64,000 nucleotides of DNA, from contig NC_030994.1 of NCBI RefSeq assembly GCF_000149955.1, forward strand, positions 1,466,151-1,530,150, read 5' to 3'. Below, one piece after another: positions 33,351-46,466 of the stretch. Numbering within the stretch: position 1 is the first letter of the stretch; the number at the start of each line of letters is the position of its first letter. The stretch is from Fusarium oxysporum f. sp. lycopersici 4287 (taxonomy: Eukaryota; Ascomycota; Sordariomycetes; Hypocreales; Nectriaceae). Under the pieces are notes generated by a model. The model worked only from the letters and a program-made list of their open reading frames with translations, did no database searches and was not told where the DNA came from. Both the position numbers and the translations under genes were made by a program.

Positions 33351-36300
33351 ATGGCCGAGATCACCGCTTTAGATGCCCTCCAAGCTTTCCATCAAGGGCT
33401 TCTATCATTACGCGAAGGTCGCGTTGAAGGCGCAGAGGCACTGGGCAACGAATTTCTCGTCCAGGTCTTTGAGACAGAACTAGGGAAGTTATGGGATAAA
33501 CCAGCAAGGAAAGGGGACAATAGAAATGCTGTCAAGTCTGGTAAGGTGTTTGTTGGCGCAACTCAAGGTTCTCTCTCATCTAACTGATTACACAGGCAAG
33601 GTTGTCATTGACGGTGACGAATACTCAATAAACGACAACTTCCAGCAAGACGTTCTCACCTTTTCTGACGAAGTAGAACTCGACGAGCTCGAATCTACCC
33701 GGTGTTTGCTTGAATCCCAAGAGGACCCCGACACGCTGGGCCGATCCCTTCTCGAATGTGCCATTATCCGATTCCACCAGCAGCGCAAATACGTTTTGGA
33801 CATTGTTAGACTTCTCCTCGAGCTAGAAGGCCTCGACGATGATCTCGCCGACACCGAAGCTCTCGAGAGCGTTAAGCTCTACGTGGCAGAGCGTTTGCTT
33901 CAGCCAAGCATGGGGGCAGATGCCACAAAACGGATAGTACCTAGGTGCATGGCTTCCATGAAGGAGATTAAGGTCTGGCTTCAGAAGATAGGAGACAAAA
34001 TCGCTGCTGCCCAGACTCTTGGTCAAACTACAACGGGGGGTATCTCTGAACAAATGGAAACTATCGAGTTTTCCAGAGTCAGCTTGATGCAACAACACGA
34101 GCTACTGGGTGTCATCCTCTGCCGGAGTATTGAAATGAGACAAGGGTCAACACAAGACTTTCTTGATTTCGTTTCGGTTCTCCAGAAAGTTGATAGGTAT
34201 GATGCTCTGCTGGTCCACCTTATACCATCAATTGGAGCATACATTTCGGTGTTCGGGTCTGCGGAAGGAGGATATGACCTCATCAAGGCTCGTGAGTTGA
34301 ATGGCAAACTCTTTCCTGCGGATAGTCCTCTGTGGCCTCTATCTCAGCTACAAGCTGCTTTCCGTGCTTGGTGGCTCGCCGAGTATAGTGGTTTTTACGT
34401 GGATGATCCTCCAGAGGCTGCAATCCCCCCCAACACCGACTTGGATGAGGAGGATCGACAACGATCAAAAGCTTTCCTGGAGTCTTTGAAGGATGGATCC
34501 TTTGACTTTCTTCTCTCCATCGCTGCTGATGTTAAGTCTCCTGATTGGCACGACCCTGTGAGAGCAGGCATGCGCAAATGGCTCCAGCGAAAGTCTCCTG
34601 CACTAGCACCAGATGCGATACCGTTCGCCGACTTCTTCCAATTGACTCTGATGCTCCAGCTTGAAGTATTTGTCGATGGCTTTATCTCTAACCTTCCCGA
34701 TGTGCTACGAAAGCTTCGTGTGGAGGAGGATGAACAACGCCAATCCAGCCAGACTCACGAGCAGGATCTGGATCTCGAAAGATTCTTGTTGGTCATTGCG
34801 TACGCTTACGAGGGCCGACCCGATGCTGCTATGAATTTTTGGTCCGATCCCGACAGTAACCTGGCTGGCTTCATGCATTGGGCTTCTCGTAGAGCGTCAA
34901 CGCCTCTGGTAACAGCTTTCTGCGAGATGCTTCAGGCTATTTCGGAAAATGAGGAGTGCGCTTCTGCCGCACACGAGTTCTTGATGGATGAGGGCCATCA
35001 TTCATCCGGGAAGATGAGAAAATCGCAGTCTTTAACATGGGCACAAATCTTCAGGGAGCTAGACTTCTTCTCTGCCAAGATAAGGCAGAAGCCAACACCG
35101 CCCCAGACAATTCGTTATCGAAATGAAAAGATGAGCAGTGATCAAGCAGAGACCGAACCAGAATCGGCCATGATGCTTGAATGCTACCTTCGATTAATGT
35201 CAAAGCTGGCCAGCGAAAGCGAGACAACTAGACAGTTTCTCCTTCACAACCCCAACTATAGCCTGGTTGAAACATTGTATGAACTCGCAAGCAGTCCCAT
35301 TCCCCCGCGTTTACCCGGCTGTACCTTCATGGCTCTACGAGCTTTGATGGCACGAAAGTCGCTTCAGGAGGGCATTCTTATGTGGAATTGCCTTGATACC
35401 TGGATCACAGGAGGGTACGCTTCTCATCCAATCACTCGCCAAGCTCAGCAATCACCAATTGTCTCTATGGACCGTATCTTTGATGAAATTAGCAATGGTT
35501 TTGAGGACCCTGAGTCTTTCATTCAACTCCTACTTTCTCTTATATCTCCAGCCATCGATAGCAGTCCCCTCAATGACGGATTGCCGTTCCCTGAGAATCT
35601 CGGTTCAGCTTCCCGCATGCCTGGTATCGAGGTTTATGTCGACTTCGTGATGGGACTGGTTTTTGCTACCAAGGCAAATGACCTTCAAGATGTGAACCAA
35701 ACTCGCGTTCTTCGCCTTAGCTGCCTAGAGTTTATCTTGGTCTGCCTCAACACATTCAACGAGGATCTTATTATCATGGCTAATGAAACAAACATCAACG
35801 TCGATGGAGTTATCGCAACTACCGACCTAGCAACCTATGTCCGCATGCATCCTTTTGCCAGAGTGATGGAATGGATGTTTAACGACAAAGTCATGGCTGC
35901 TCTATTCAACACAATCCATCAAGAGCCTGTAGATGTTGGGAATGCTGCACCGGACTCTCCCCTTATTCTTGGCATCTTACGTGCCGTTGAGGTTATTAGC
36001 AAGGTCCTTGACCTCCAGGCCACCTATCTCGAGCTTGTTCGGCCCATCATCAAACTCCAATCAAACCAGCGCCGACCTCCTGTATCGAACGCCGCATTTG
36101 CCTCATTTGAAGATGGCCTGGTAACTCGACTGAACCTGGTTGTTGATCTGGGCAACTATTGTGGCATCGGACACCCAGACCTCACTCTTGCATGCCTAAA
36201 GTTGCTCGAGAAGATGTCTTCTTCGTCGAAAATTACTGCTGTCTGGTCAGGCTCTAATCGTCAAATGCACCGTAACAAGGCTATTGTGGCCTTGGAGGCG

Positions 36301-38500
36301 AACGGGGAACACGAAGCCATATCCCGATCATTTGTCTCGGAATTGATAACCCCTCTCGAAACTGGGCGTGAGGCAGACTCCCCAGCTTATGTCACCAAAA
36401 TTTACATTCTCGACTTCCTATATCAATGCCTGCAAGAGACACCTCGCAAGCCGACGATTGCACACTTGCTTCTCGGCTTCAAGTGCGGTATTGACTCTCT
36501 GTCCGTGGATGCTAAGGGCGCCTTCGCTTCGAGAACTTCTCTCTTCCACACATTATTAAGGCTGCTCCTGGAGGCTCCTTCTGGCGATGCCCAAGGAATG
36601 CGACAGTGGCTCATCGCTATCAAATCACGTGTGATGCGCATTCTACACATCCTTTGGGGTTCGCCCTTATCTGCACCTGTTGTGGTCGAGGAACTTCGTG
36701 AGAATGAGATCCTCTTCCACCTTTTGTTGCGCGAAACAGTCATCAATCCTGACCTCCCTTGGGAAGGCGAGAATGTCGCCATGGTGCAGTTCCCTGTGAC
36801 AGATGGTGCTGTGGCTTTAATCGACTTCTTGTCTCTCCGAAGTATGGGCCTGGAATACATTGCTATGGAGCTTTGTAGCATAGCTCAGAATCGTATGCCC
36901 AGCGTGAAGCGCCGCATCTTTGAGGCTCTAAATGGTCAGATTATTGGAGAGGGAAACACACCTATATCAATTCCAACTATTTTCGACCTCTATGACTTCC
37001 TCCTCCCAGAGGGCGTTTGGGAGATCCCATTGCCCCCTCTTCAATACTATAAAAATATCGACCTCTCAGCCTGTTTAGAGAACGACGCGGACTCCAACCC
37101 AATCTACAACCTCGAACGTGTTAAAGAAGTCCTGCTTTTGAAACGAGGTGAGGCTCAATTATCGGGGGCATTGATTGCAGTTCAAGATCTGGCCGCTATC
37201 GAACGCGAAGAAGGCATGATAATAGAGTACCTCATTTCTTCAAATCGACAGAAGCAGCTCACAACACAGAGCCTCAAGGTGCTGAAGACATGGACGAAAC
37301 TTTTACTCGTTATGATCGAGTCGAACGACTTCAAGGGTTCAGCACAAACCTCTTTCTTCCTGCAGGCTCTGCAATCAATTCTACCCAGTTTAGAAGCATT
37401 TGCGTCTGAACGGCCAGATGAGGCTTTCGAGCTTGCACGACTGGCCAAGGTCTTACTCTTCAAGCTTGACCTCTCAGCGTCAGCAGACGACAAGCAAGGC
37501 TCAGCCATCGGTAATCTCGTGAGTGACAAACTCTTTCAACTTTTCCAGATCTGCTTGCAAGCTATCGGCAAGTGGGCTGGAACCCCAGAGTTGAGATCCG
37601 TTTACTATGGTATCTGCTACCGCTACCTGACTGGCATGGCTGATCAAGGATCTCTAATCTCGAATCGTCCTAAGACTATCAAGACGATCCAAGTGTATGG
37701 CGAGCGCTTGATAAATGTTATCTGCGATGATGCCTACGGTGGTGAAGCTCAATGCCAGACAGCGGCATTGATCCTACTCAACGCTCTCGTCAGCCTAGGC
37801 CGTCAGGAGAGCGATGACCATGTCGTAGAGACTCTCAACCGACTTAATTTCATCGGTATCATGGTGGATTCTTTGCGAAATATCATGCGAGAGTGGCATG
37901 AAGTCTTCACATCAGGTATGTCTTTGTTTGCTTCCTTGCCGAAACTACCGCTGACTCTTTCTTTCAGGCACCCCTGAGCAGCAGAATTACCAGAACGCTC
38001 GCCTTGCTCTACTCCTTGAGCTTGCGCAGACCCGATTCGGAGCCAAGTACATCATCCATTCCAACCTTTTCCGGTCACTTGAGGATTCTGGGCTCTTCGG
38101 AGCAGACCCCGAGCTTCAAATAAATAACACCAACCCTCGTGCTCTTGAGCAACACTATTGCCTTCTTGCTCAAGTCGTGCGCATTATCGGTGCCGCCCTT
38201 GTCTCTCGCGGTAGCCACAATGTGGTGCAGGGCCGCAAATTCCTCACAGAGCATCGGATGCTCGTCACGCATACGCTTAAACGAAGCGCGGGTATCGGAA
38301 GCGGCAACGCGGATGAGGGCCTGGATCAAAAGATTGAAGAATTGGCTGAAGGGCTAATGGTTATCATCGCAGCGACACGGTTCCTTGAGGTAACGCTTAC
38401 TCAATCCCCCAGATACACAACCAAGCAACTAACAAACTCGCAGTTCGAGAATGAAGTCCTTCCTGAGCCGAAGCAGCAGAGCCACGGTCTCTTCCACTAA
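33351..38500 (+). CDS. NUP192: Nucleoporin Nup192 (Nup205 family)
   Basis: Four exons: 33351-33540, 33596-37915, 37968-38389 and 38444-38500, giving 1,662 residues, close to other fungal Nup192 proteins. Introns are 52-55 bp with donors GTAAGG, GTATGT and GTAACG and acceptors CACAG, TTCAG and CGCAG; the frame is maintained through all. Nup192 is an alpha-helical solenoid adaptor of the nuclear pore inner ring that binds Nic96, Nup53 and Nup145N. Family signatures include the N-terminal segment LDALQAFHQGLLSLREGR, LTFSDEVELDELES then LLECAIIRFHQQRKYVLD, and helical repeats throughout. The start ATG is the first in the frame and follows the CATAAAAATG context. It shares a divergent promoter region with TEL1. 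The last two small exons encode the conserved C-terminus ending SHGLFH. Confidence 0.93.
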
Positions 38501-39388
38501 GCCAGTCTAAGAGAAGGAGAGATGCCTTAGATATAATTTGCAATGACATCAAGGAATGTGTGTCAAGATGGGATATAAGCTGTAGAGTTATGCGGCGTTG
38601 ACAGGATAGCAAGGAATGGAATATGCGGTGAGTGTGGTTTAGTCCGTATAGGTAAAATAATCAATCACGTTAGTACCAAGACAAGACATGAAAAGCGACC
38701 CCTCATGTTAATTTTACCTGTTGTGAGTCTAAGCGCATGGTGGGAAGAGGAATACAGGCTCCGATACACTTTTGTATGACAAGCAATCGGGATGGGGATG
38801 CTTTCAACAAATGGGTTTCACATATTCTGACATCTTACATGTCGATTCATAATGACTGCTTCAAATATTCGACACCTAGGGTCGGCACAAAGCAAATCAA
38901 ACTGTATCAGAGGTCTAAAGTCTATGTGCCATATACTGTTGCCTAAACACCAAATGGTTAACCCTATGGATGAGTCTCTGTCCTTTCCATGGGTACGGCA
39001 CGATACGTATCCCTCGCCTACCTAGTTACTCCGAGTGCGCCATTTCCTGAGCGACGCAACAACCGTAGTCGCGTATTAAATCAATGCAGTCCTATGTTCC
39101 CCTTATCCATGTAAATGCTGGGTATCTTCATCTGACGCCCCAAAGTGACCCGCCCGCCGTAACGTTAAAGAAAAAAACACTATATAAGCCACGAGGGCGT
39201 GTGGCGGTTAGCACAATCCCGTACCTGTGACGAGTTCCAAGTATCCACGGATGCCGATTAAACGGAGTGCCACGTAGCAACAACGTTGGTGCATTAGGGT
39301 TAGCCATCAAACTCCGAAACAAGTACTCAATTGCGCTATGAGTCCAGAGAATCACAACCTTCGCCATTGTAGATGGCTGTCGATCACA
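38501..39388. other. Intergenic region between convergent NUP192 and the RING-finger gene
   Basis: 3' flanks of two convergent genes. Short frames at 38737-38946 and 39128-39367 have no recognisable domain. No RNA gene recognised. Confidence 0.6.
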
Positions 39389-40889
39389 TCAGGACATTGT
39401 ATTGGCCTTGCGCTTTCCTTTCCGTGTGGCAGTCATGAGCTTCAGTTCAAGGGGCCAGTATCCCTTGGTCTTGCTGTTATAGCTCTCCCGAGGCTTCATG
39501 TCAAGTTTTTGACGGCACATGGGACACTTTCCCTTGGTGACGTCGACATGAAGAGACTGGTGCAAGCAAGAAGCGCAATATAGATGACCTGGGGCTATGT
39601 TAGAATCTTATCATGAATCTTCAAAACCAGAAGCGAAATTACTTACCACAATGTGTGACTGTCAGGTTAGAGCAGTCGTCCATACAGATGACACATTGAA
39701 AGGCAGCAAGCTTGACGCGATCATCCTTTTCTGGCTTTCGGACTTCCTCGAACACTTCGTTGTTCTCGGTTAGATCGATGGTGTCGAATTCGGCTTTGGG
39801 TTCAACGTCGATGGGGGAACGAGTAGGGCTTGTGCCAAATAGCTCTTCAACATCCATGTCTTTTCTGGTTGCGGGTGACTTTCTCTGTCTCGACGTCGGT
39901 CTTGGGGGGGCCGCGGGCGCAGCAGTCGTCGATGTTCGTCGTCGCTTACTCGCGTGCGCTGAACCAGTTCGAGCAGCCGCAGCTGTGGTACTCCGCCGAG
40001 TCGCGGGCGGCATAGCTTCAGAGAAGGAGCTTGCGGGACTGTCAAAGAAGAAGTCGTTCTCCTCGAGGGAGTCGAAAACAGGCAGCGATGCTTGAGATTC
40101 GCCAGTAGAGTTGCTAGCCGAGGAGAGCTGGGTTGTTGTTCGCTCAGGGCCGAAAGGGTGGACGATGCAGTTGGTGGACGATAATTCTCGTGGAGCAGCA
40201 GTGGCCGTTGTACTTGTAGTGGTGTTGGTGGATGCGGTGGTGTTGCGGAGTGCACGATGCGGCGTGGAAGCCTGAACGGTTGATTGAAGGCTTACGCTAT
40301 GGGACTGACTCGGCCGTGAATCTGGGTTCGTGAACGGTGGGTACGATGAAGGTGACGAAAAATCACCATCAGCAAGGTCGGCGAGGAAATTGTCTTCGAT
40401 TTCGGAAGCGAGCAGTGAATTCTCTAAATCGGCGTTATGCAAAGACTCGGGGTGGCCATTCTCCCAGGAACCTATTGGCGGAAGCTCAATGTGTGTTGAT
40501 GATGCGCTCGCTGGCTCTCCCCAAGGTGATGTTTGGATATTCTGGGATGGAGGGGAATGGGAGTGCCTCGGCCGTTGGGTGGTTGTTAACGGGCTTGGAG
40601 TTCGATAAGTACGGAGGCGAGAGTTGGAAATCAATGGTGGCAAAGAGAGGTACGTTAGAGGTAAAGACGATGATGTTGTTGTCTGGCGAATGTGGGAGCG
40701 GCTCGCACCACCACCACTGCTGCTGCTATTGCCACTGCTGCCACTGGCATTGGCGCTGGCACTGGCACTGATTCCATCAATCTCCAAGTCGATTGTCCTC
40801 TGAGAACGCGAACGCGGTTGTGTATTTGGGTGTGAAGCTCCAGCTCCAGCAAAATCAGGAGGTGACACTATCCTCGTGGTGGTTGACAT
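39389..40889 (-). CDS. RING-finger protein, probable Slx8-like SUMO-targeted ubiquitin ligase
   Basis: Two exons: 40889-39647 and 39588-39389, giving 480 residues. The 58-bp intron (donor GTAAGT, branch CTAAC, acceptor CCCCAG) splits the RING domain after VTHCG. The completed C3HC4 RING reads CVICMDDC, HCGHLYCASC and CPMCRQ at about residues 395-440. The rest is a long Ser/Thr/Pro-rich disordered N-terminus and a short basic tail (TRKGKRKANTMS). An IDLTEN motif followed by acidic residues, about 25 residues before the RING, looks like a SUMO-interaction motif. SUMO-targeted ligases such as Slx8/Rfp/RNF4 ubiquitinate sumoylated nuclear proteins; the Slx8 assignment rests on the RING plus the motif and is moderate. 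The start ATG (MSTTTRIVSPPD) is the first true ATG of the frame. A generic RING E3 is the alternative. Confidence 0.8.
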
Positions 40890-41054
40890 GGAGATTGTTA
40901 TCGGAGGAGAGTAATAGGCGTTTGCCGAGTCCAAAAACAAGTCTGCGTTGCCTATTTCAATCGGTTACAAAGGAACGTCAGGAGTTGACTTGCTACCATG
41001 GAATACGTGGGGACATTGGATTCGGCTAGAGTGTGGCAGAAGCAAGAAAAGACA

Positions 41055-41078
41055 AAGGCAAGGCAAGGCAAGGCAAGG
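41055..41078. repeat. (AAGGC)n short tandem repeat
   Basis: Four AAGGC units plus a partial one, in non-coding sequence about 170-190 bp upstream of the RING-finger gene start. Confidence 0.85.
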
Positions 41079-42973
41079 AAACAGTGTCCAAAATAGTAGG
41101 TAGAGAAGTGAAGTGAATTTGAATTTCTAACCTTGCAACATATAGGAGAGTAGAGAATCCATATACAAGAATTCTTGCTCCATTGTTGGTGGGCGTCAAT
41201 GTCACGGGAAGGGAAGAAATGGTTCAAATAGCGTGGAGATGTACCACTCTTTAAACCACCCACTGAACCCGGCCTGGCTTTGGGCGGGCCGTCTTGGTCT
41301 TGGGCAGGGTTGAGCTTGGACTCGGGCTGTACGAATCGGATCTGAGTTGAACCAGAAGCTGGGCTGGCTGATAGTGAAGGGATGAAACAGGTCAATACAA
41401 AAACACAAAGACGCGCGATATGTCAAGAGCAGGGAGAGTAACAAGGGCTCTTTGTATCGCAAATGACTTTACATGCAGCAGAGGATGAAAGGGTAAAGAA
41501 GTTGGGGATACCAAAAGGATGTCGGCAACAGACAGTATGAGAAATAACTTCCATACACACACATAATAACTCAACCGAACTCAAAATGACCAGCTGCGGG
41601 AGCTGAGCCGAGCTGATGTGAATGGAAGTGAGCGTGAGCCAACGAGGGGTTTCGGCTCTGCCAGCAGGAAGTCTCTTATTGCCAGAAAACATCCATGCCA
41701 GCAACCCGGGATTAATACCTAGCAACCCGGGTATGTACCTAACCTTATCTTGCTCATTCACTGTTGTCTACCTATGGAGTGAGTGAAGCAAACATCATTC
41801 CCTCTCTGTCCACTCAACCCAACCTCCACGTAGCAGCAGTCGGTTTGAATGTTGACAGCCACAGTCACAAGGCACCTGACTTTGGTGATATCGTCTGATA
41901 TCGAGACTCGGGTATACATACTTCTTGCCAGTGTCATCATTCCACCATCACTCGGATGATGGCGTTCACGCTTGCCTTGGACACGTTCGGGTCCCTGCAT
42001 GATGCATATCGCAATAGCCTCGACGATACATTCCATACGCAAGTGATACCAGAGTTTGCTCAAATCGATGTTTCCATTCAATACAACTCAATAGTGGTGC
42101 TCTGCATCGCAAATCGTATTCATGACAATTTCTATCTGCATTGTGGGGTGGGATACACGAGTCCAGACGCCACCAAAACTCTTTCCAACACACAGGTACC
42201 TCAAGCTGAACTATAGAATCCCTCAAGGGATGGACGGGGATTTCCTCTAGTGTTTAGTTTCATATCCTGGCTTTCAAGCTAAGCATTCATCTTGATAACA
42301 TAAGGGTAGGCTGAAAGGGCATTTTCAAGGTCTTGTGGATGGTCTTGATGTGAGCTTCACCACTCTATCATTTAACTACAAGACAACATAAAAATACCTA
42401 AGCATTCATCATACGAGATTCATATCTCCCATTAGCAGACAAGCCCTCTGAAGTAACGATTCTGGGCTTTACAACATCCATATCTTCAAGGACATCGAAC
42501 CCAGTAACTAAAGTATAGTAGGCATGACTTTTCGTGCGCCCCATACTACCTAGTAGATTGGAGGACAGAAAATTGCAAGAAGTGAGACGTTCATAGCAAA
42601 TCACCACATACAAGTTTTTGGCCACTATACTTCAAGACACCATCCGTTATCATGTATTCTGCCATATCTCTTCTATTACAAACCCTACTTACCTTGCTTC
42701 AAACCATGCCCCTCCATCTTTTTAGACCCTTTGCATCCTATTCCCCACTCCTATCTGAAGCACATGGAAAAGACCCACCAAGAATGCACAGCGTCATCCA
42801 CTTAACAGGGGTGTCACCTCACTAATTTGGTCAAGATCCATCCAAATGCCAAATTCATCATCCTGGCCTCTATCTTCTAGGGCTATCTCTTGCTTCTATC
42901 AAACCACAGCCCGGATATAGACGAAACACTACCGATACATCCTAGCGGATCAATTACAGTATCAGAAGCCGTG

Positions 42974-42994
42974 ATGCTTTCGTGCTGCACCTAA
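42974..42994 (+). promoter_or_regulatory. Six-codon upstream ORF of MIP1
   Basis: ATG at 42974 followed by CTT TCG TGC TGC ACC and the stop TAA at 42992-42994. The MIP1 start ATG follows at 42997, only two bases later. It would require reinitiation, leaky scanning or a transcription start within the ORF for MIP1 to be made. Confidence 0.5.
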
Positions 42995-42996
42995 TT

Positions 42997-45900
42997 ATGC
43001 TCATATCGGCTGCTGCCCAGCCGTTGCGCGGATCGACGCCCAGCTTCATCCGAGTTGCTCGACACCAGGCTTTTCGTCGTCATGCTTTGCGCGCTCATGT
43101 CCGATGGCTGGCCGCTGTCGCCGACAACATCAAATCGAACCCAAAGGGCACTCTTGCACGTAAGAAAGGATGGATCATTCACAACCCTACCAGACTAACT
43201 TTATTGCAGTGCCCTCTGAAGCCCGATATAACGAGATAGGCGTCCAGCAACTCAGCTCTCACATATTTGACCAAATTTTCCCTGATGGTGTCAAACCTCC
43301 ACCACAAGAGCTGGTCGAGTTATCAAGAGACCATTTAAGGCGCCATGACTTGCTTGGAAAGAATACCGATAAATCCGAACCCATAGCTTTCGATCTTCCC
43401 CCTCTCCAAGGGCGCACACTTGATGAACATTTTCACAAACTCGGAGTGGATTGCGCCGAGCCGTATCTGGCATATGCAAAACAGTTCGCCCGCGCCAATC
43501 CACCACCAAAGCCTCGAAAATGGATACATCAAAGCGGTTGGACGAAATATTATCCTGATGGGCGTACCGAAAAAGTCGATGCGCCTGATGAGGAGATGTT
43601 GTCGTTTGACACAGAAGTTATGTGGAAAGTTAGCCCCTTTGCTGTGATGGCCTGCGCTTCGAGCCCGACTGCCTGGTATGCGTGGCTGTCGCCGTGGCTG
43701 TTGATGGAGACCACCAATGATCGACAATTGATTCCATTAGGCGACCCGAATAAGGCCAAAATTATTGTTGGACACAACGTTGGCTTCGACCGAGCGCGGG
43801 TGTTGGAAGAGTATAGTGTCAAGCAGACTCGAAATGCCTTTCTCGACACAATGTCGCTCCACGTCGCTGTAAACGGTATGTGCTCTCAACAGCGACCTAC
43901 CTGGATGAGACATAAAAAGAATCGAGAACTACGGGATCAAGTTGCGAGCAAGACTCCGGACCATGATTTAGCGGTATTGATGACAAGTGGCATGCATGAT
44001 GAAGAAGAGCTCTGGGTTGAACGAAGTTCCGTTAACTCTCTCCGTGATGTCGCCAAGTTTCACCTCAATGTTTCGATTGACAAAGCTCTTCGTGACGACT
44101 TCAGCGAATTGGACCGGGAAAAGATCCTGGAGAGACTAGACCAGCTTCTGGACTATTGCGCTGCCGACGTGTCAGTCACTCATCGTATTTACCAGATTGT
44201 TCTCCCCAACTTCCTAGAGACCTGTCCGCACCCCGTCAGTTTCGCAGCCCTCCGGCACCTTTCGTCCGTCATTCTTCCGGTTGATAAGTCGTGGGATGCG
44301 TATATCACCAATGCCGAAGCTACGTACCACAAGCTCAATGATGCCGTTGAGGAACGACTTATTAGTCTTACTGATAAAGCGTTGGATATCAAGGACAAGC
44401 CTGAGGCGTACACAAACGACCCCTGGATGCAGCAACTCGACTGGTCAGGTCAAGAGATCAAAATGGTCAAAGGCAAGCGGAAGAACGACCCCCCAAGACC
44501 TGCAGCTAGGCAGAAGAAACCGGGTATGCCCAAGTGGTACAAGGACCTCTTTCAATCCAACGATGCCCCTATCAGCATCACTGTTCGAACGCGAATCGCT
44601 CCTCTGTTACTAAGACTAGCTTGGGACGGGCACCCGCTGTTCTGGTCTGACAAATATGGTTGGACATTTCGAGTACTAAGAGCGGAAGCCTCGAAATATA
44701 CAGCCAAACAAATGATCGAATGTAAATTCGACGAGAAAGAGATCCATTTACGTGATGACCATACCCATACCTACTTCAAACTCCCTCATAAGGATGGCCC
44801 GACGGCTCGCTGTGTGAATCCAATGGCAAAGGGCTATTTGGCTTACTTTGAGAGCGGCGTTTTGTCCTCCGAGTACTCATATGCTAAGGAGGCTTTGGAA
44901 ATGAACGCATCATGTTCTTATTGGATCAGTGCGAGGGACCGCATCAAATCTCAAATGGTTGTCTATCAAGAAGATCTTCCGCATCAAGGCATGCAAGCTG
45001 AGACTGGGCACAAAGGCGGGGAGGCCAGTGCCAACGGCTTTATCTTACCACAAATCATTCCAATGGGCACTATAACTCGCAGAGCAGTCGAGAATACCTG
45101 GCTTACTGCTAGTAACGCCAAGAAGAATCGAGTGGGCTCTGAGCTCAAGGCAATGGTAAAGGCGCCTGAAGGCTACTGCTTTGTGGGAGCAGATGTTGAT
45201 TCGGAGGAGCTTTGGATTGCCAGTCTTGTCGGCGACGCAACCTTCAAGCTTCACGGCGGAAATGCTGTTGGGTTCATGACCTTGGAAGGCACAAAGGCTG
45301 CCGGCACCGATCTTCATTCACGAACCGCTTCGATTCTTGGCATTACCAGAAACGATGCCAAAGTTTTCAATTATGGACGAATCTATGGCGCTGGTCTGAA
45401 GTTCGCAGCGACTTTGTTGCGGCAGTTTAACCCCAATCTGTCAGAAAAAGAGACACTGGAGACGGCTTCGAAACTATATGCCAATACTAAAGGCACCAAG
45501 ACCAACCGCAAGGTGCTCTACAAACGACCCTTTTGGAGAGGCGGCACCGAGTCCTTTGTCTTTAACAAGTTGGAAGAATTCGCCGAGCAAGATAAGGCAA
45601 GGACGCCAGTATTGGGAGCTGGCATCACTGAAGCTCTTATGGGACGATACATCAGCAAAGGTGGTTATCTAACATCGAGAATCAACTGGGCTATCCAATC
45701 ATCGGGTGTTGACTACCTCCACCTGCTCATCGTTTCCATGGACTACCTGATCCGCAGGTTCAACATTGATGCTCGACTTGCTATCACAGTTCACGACGAA
45801 ATTCGCTATCTAGTCAAGGATACGGACAAATATCGCACTGCACTTGCTCTGCAGGTCGCCAACCTGTGGACCCGTGCCATGTTCTCTCAGCAGGTTGGCA

Positions 45901-46466
45901 TTGAGGACCTTCCTCAGTCATGTGCTTATTTCTCTGCTGTGGACATTGACCATGTGTTGCGCAAAGAAGTGGACATGGAGTGCGTCACTCCGAGCCACCC
46001 AACCCCCATTTCCCCTGGAGAAAGTATCGATGTCAGCACACTTCTGGAGAAGGGAGAAATTGCAAGACTAGATCCTGATATCGTTCCGGATGCGAAGCAT
46101 GCTCCCAGACTAGAACAGATCAAGTATACTCCCCGAGTACCTATTATGCAGGGTATTCAGGAGTCAGCGCAAGAGTCAATCCCCTTCCTCAAGGCCCAAA
46201 TCGTCAGTGACGACGCAGAACTTCGAGAGCTTGTCAAAGACGCCCAGAAAGCCAAACTAGCTGCAGCGCCGAAGAAGGACAAGCCGTTAAGCAAGAGAGA
46301 ATTGCAGAGCGTGTTACCTTACAGAGCATACCCGAAACTGGTCCCCATGGAAGAACCCGTCTCTGTATCGGAGGCCCTGAAAGTCAAGCCCAGTGCCTAC
46401 GAGACCAGAAAAATGACATGGCCGAAATACTCGGGCAAGAGCTGGAGCCAAAACTCGAGGATGTAA
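42997..46466 (+). CDS. MIP1: Mitochondrial DNA polymerase gamma catalytic subunit
   Basis: Two exons: 42997-43159 and 43210-46466, giving 1,139 residues; the 50-bp intron has a GTAAGA donor and a TTGCAG acceptor. Mip1 is the family A polymerase that replicates mitochondrial DNA. The N-terminus is Arg-rich and acid-free (RVARHQAFRRHALRAHVRW), a clear mitochondrial presequence. The 3'-5' exonuclease domain shows FDTEVMW (~186), GHNVGFDRARV and YCAADVSVTH. The polymerase domain shows motif A GADVDSEELWIASLVGD (~712), motif B RNDAKVFNYGRIYGAG (~768) and motif C VHDEIRY (~915). The ~110 C-terminal residues are a less conserved extension, as found in fungal Mip1. The start codon is the first in-frame ATG and gives the presequence. 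A six-codon upstream ORF abuts the start. Confidence 0.96.

Larger units (their letters stand above)
40890..42996. other. Divergent intergenic region between the RING-finger gene and MIP1
   Basis: About 2.1 kb containing both promoters. It has a GGCAA-type tandem (AAGGC units) at 41055-41078 in the probable leader of the RING gene. CT-rich sequence precedes MIP1. A six-codon upstream ORF ends 2 nt before the MIP1 start. A short minus-strand frame at 42625-42398 has an apparent donor site upstream (near 42690) but no clear family. Confidence 0.55.

Noticed and set aside
39770..40255. 161-codon minus-strand frame within the RING-finger gene
   Set aside because: Alternative frame of a low-complexity coding region; no domain.
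42398..42625. Short minus-strand frame with GFDVLEDMDVVK, reminiscent of a cyclophilin C-terminal segment
   Set aside because: Only a dozen residues resemble the family and no upstream cyclophilin core could be found on either side.
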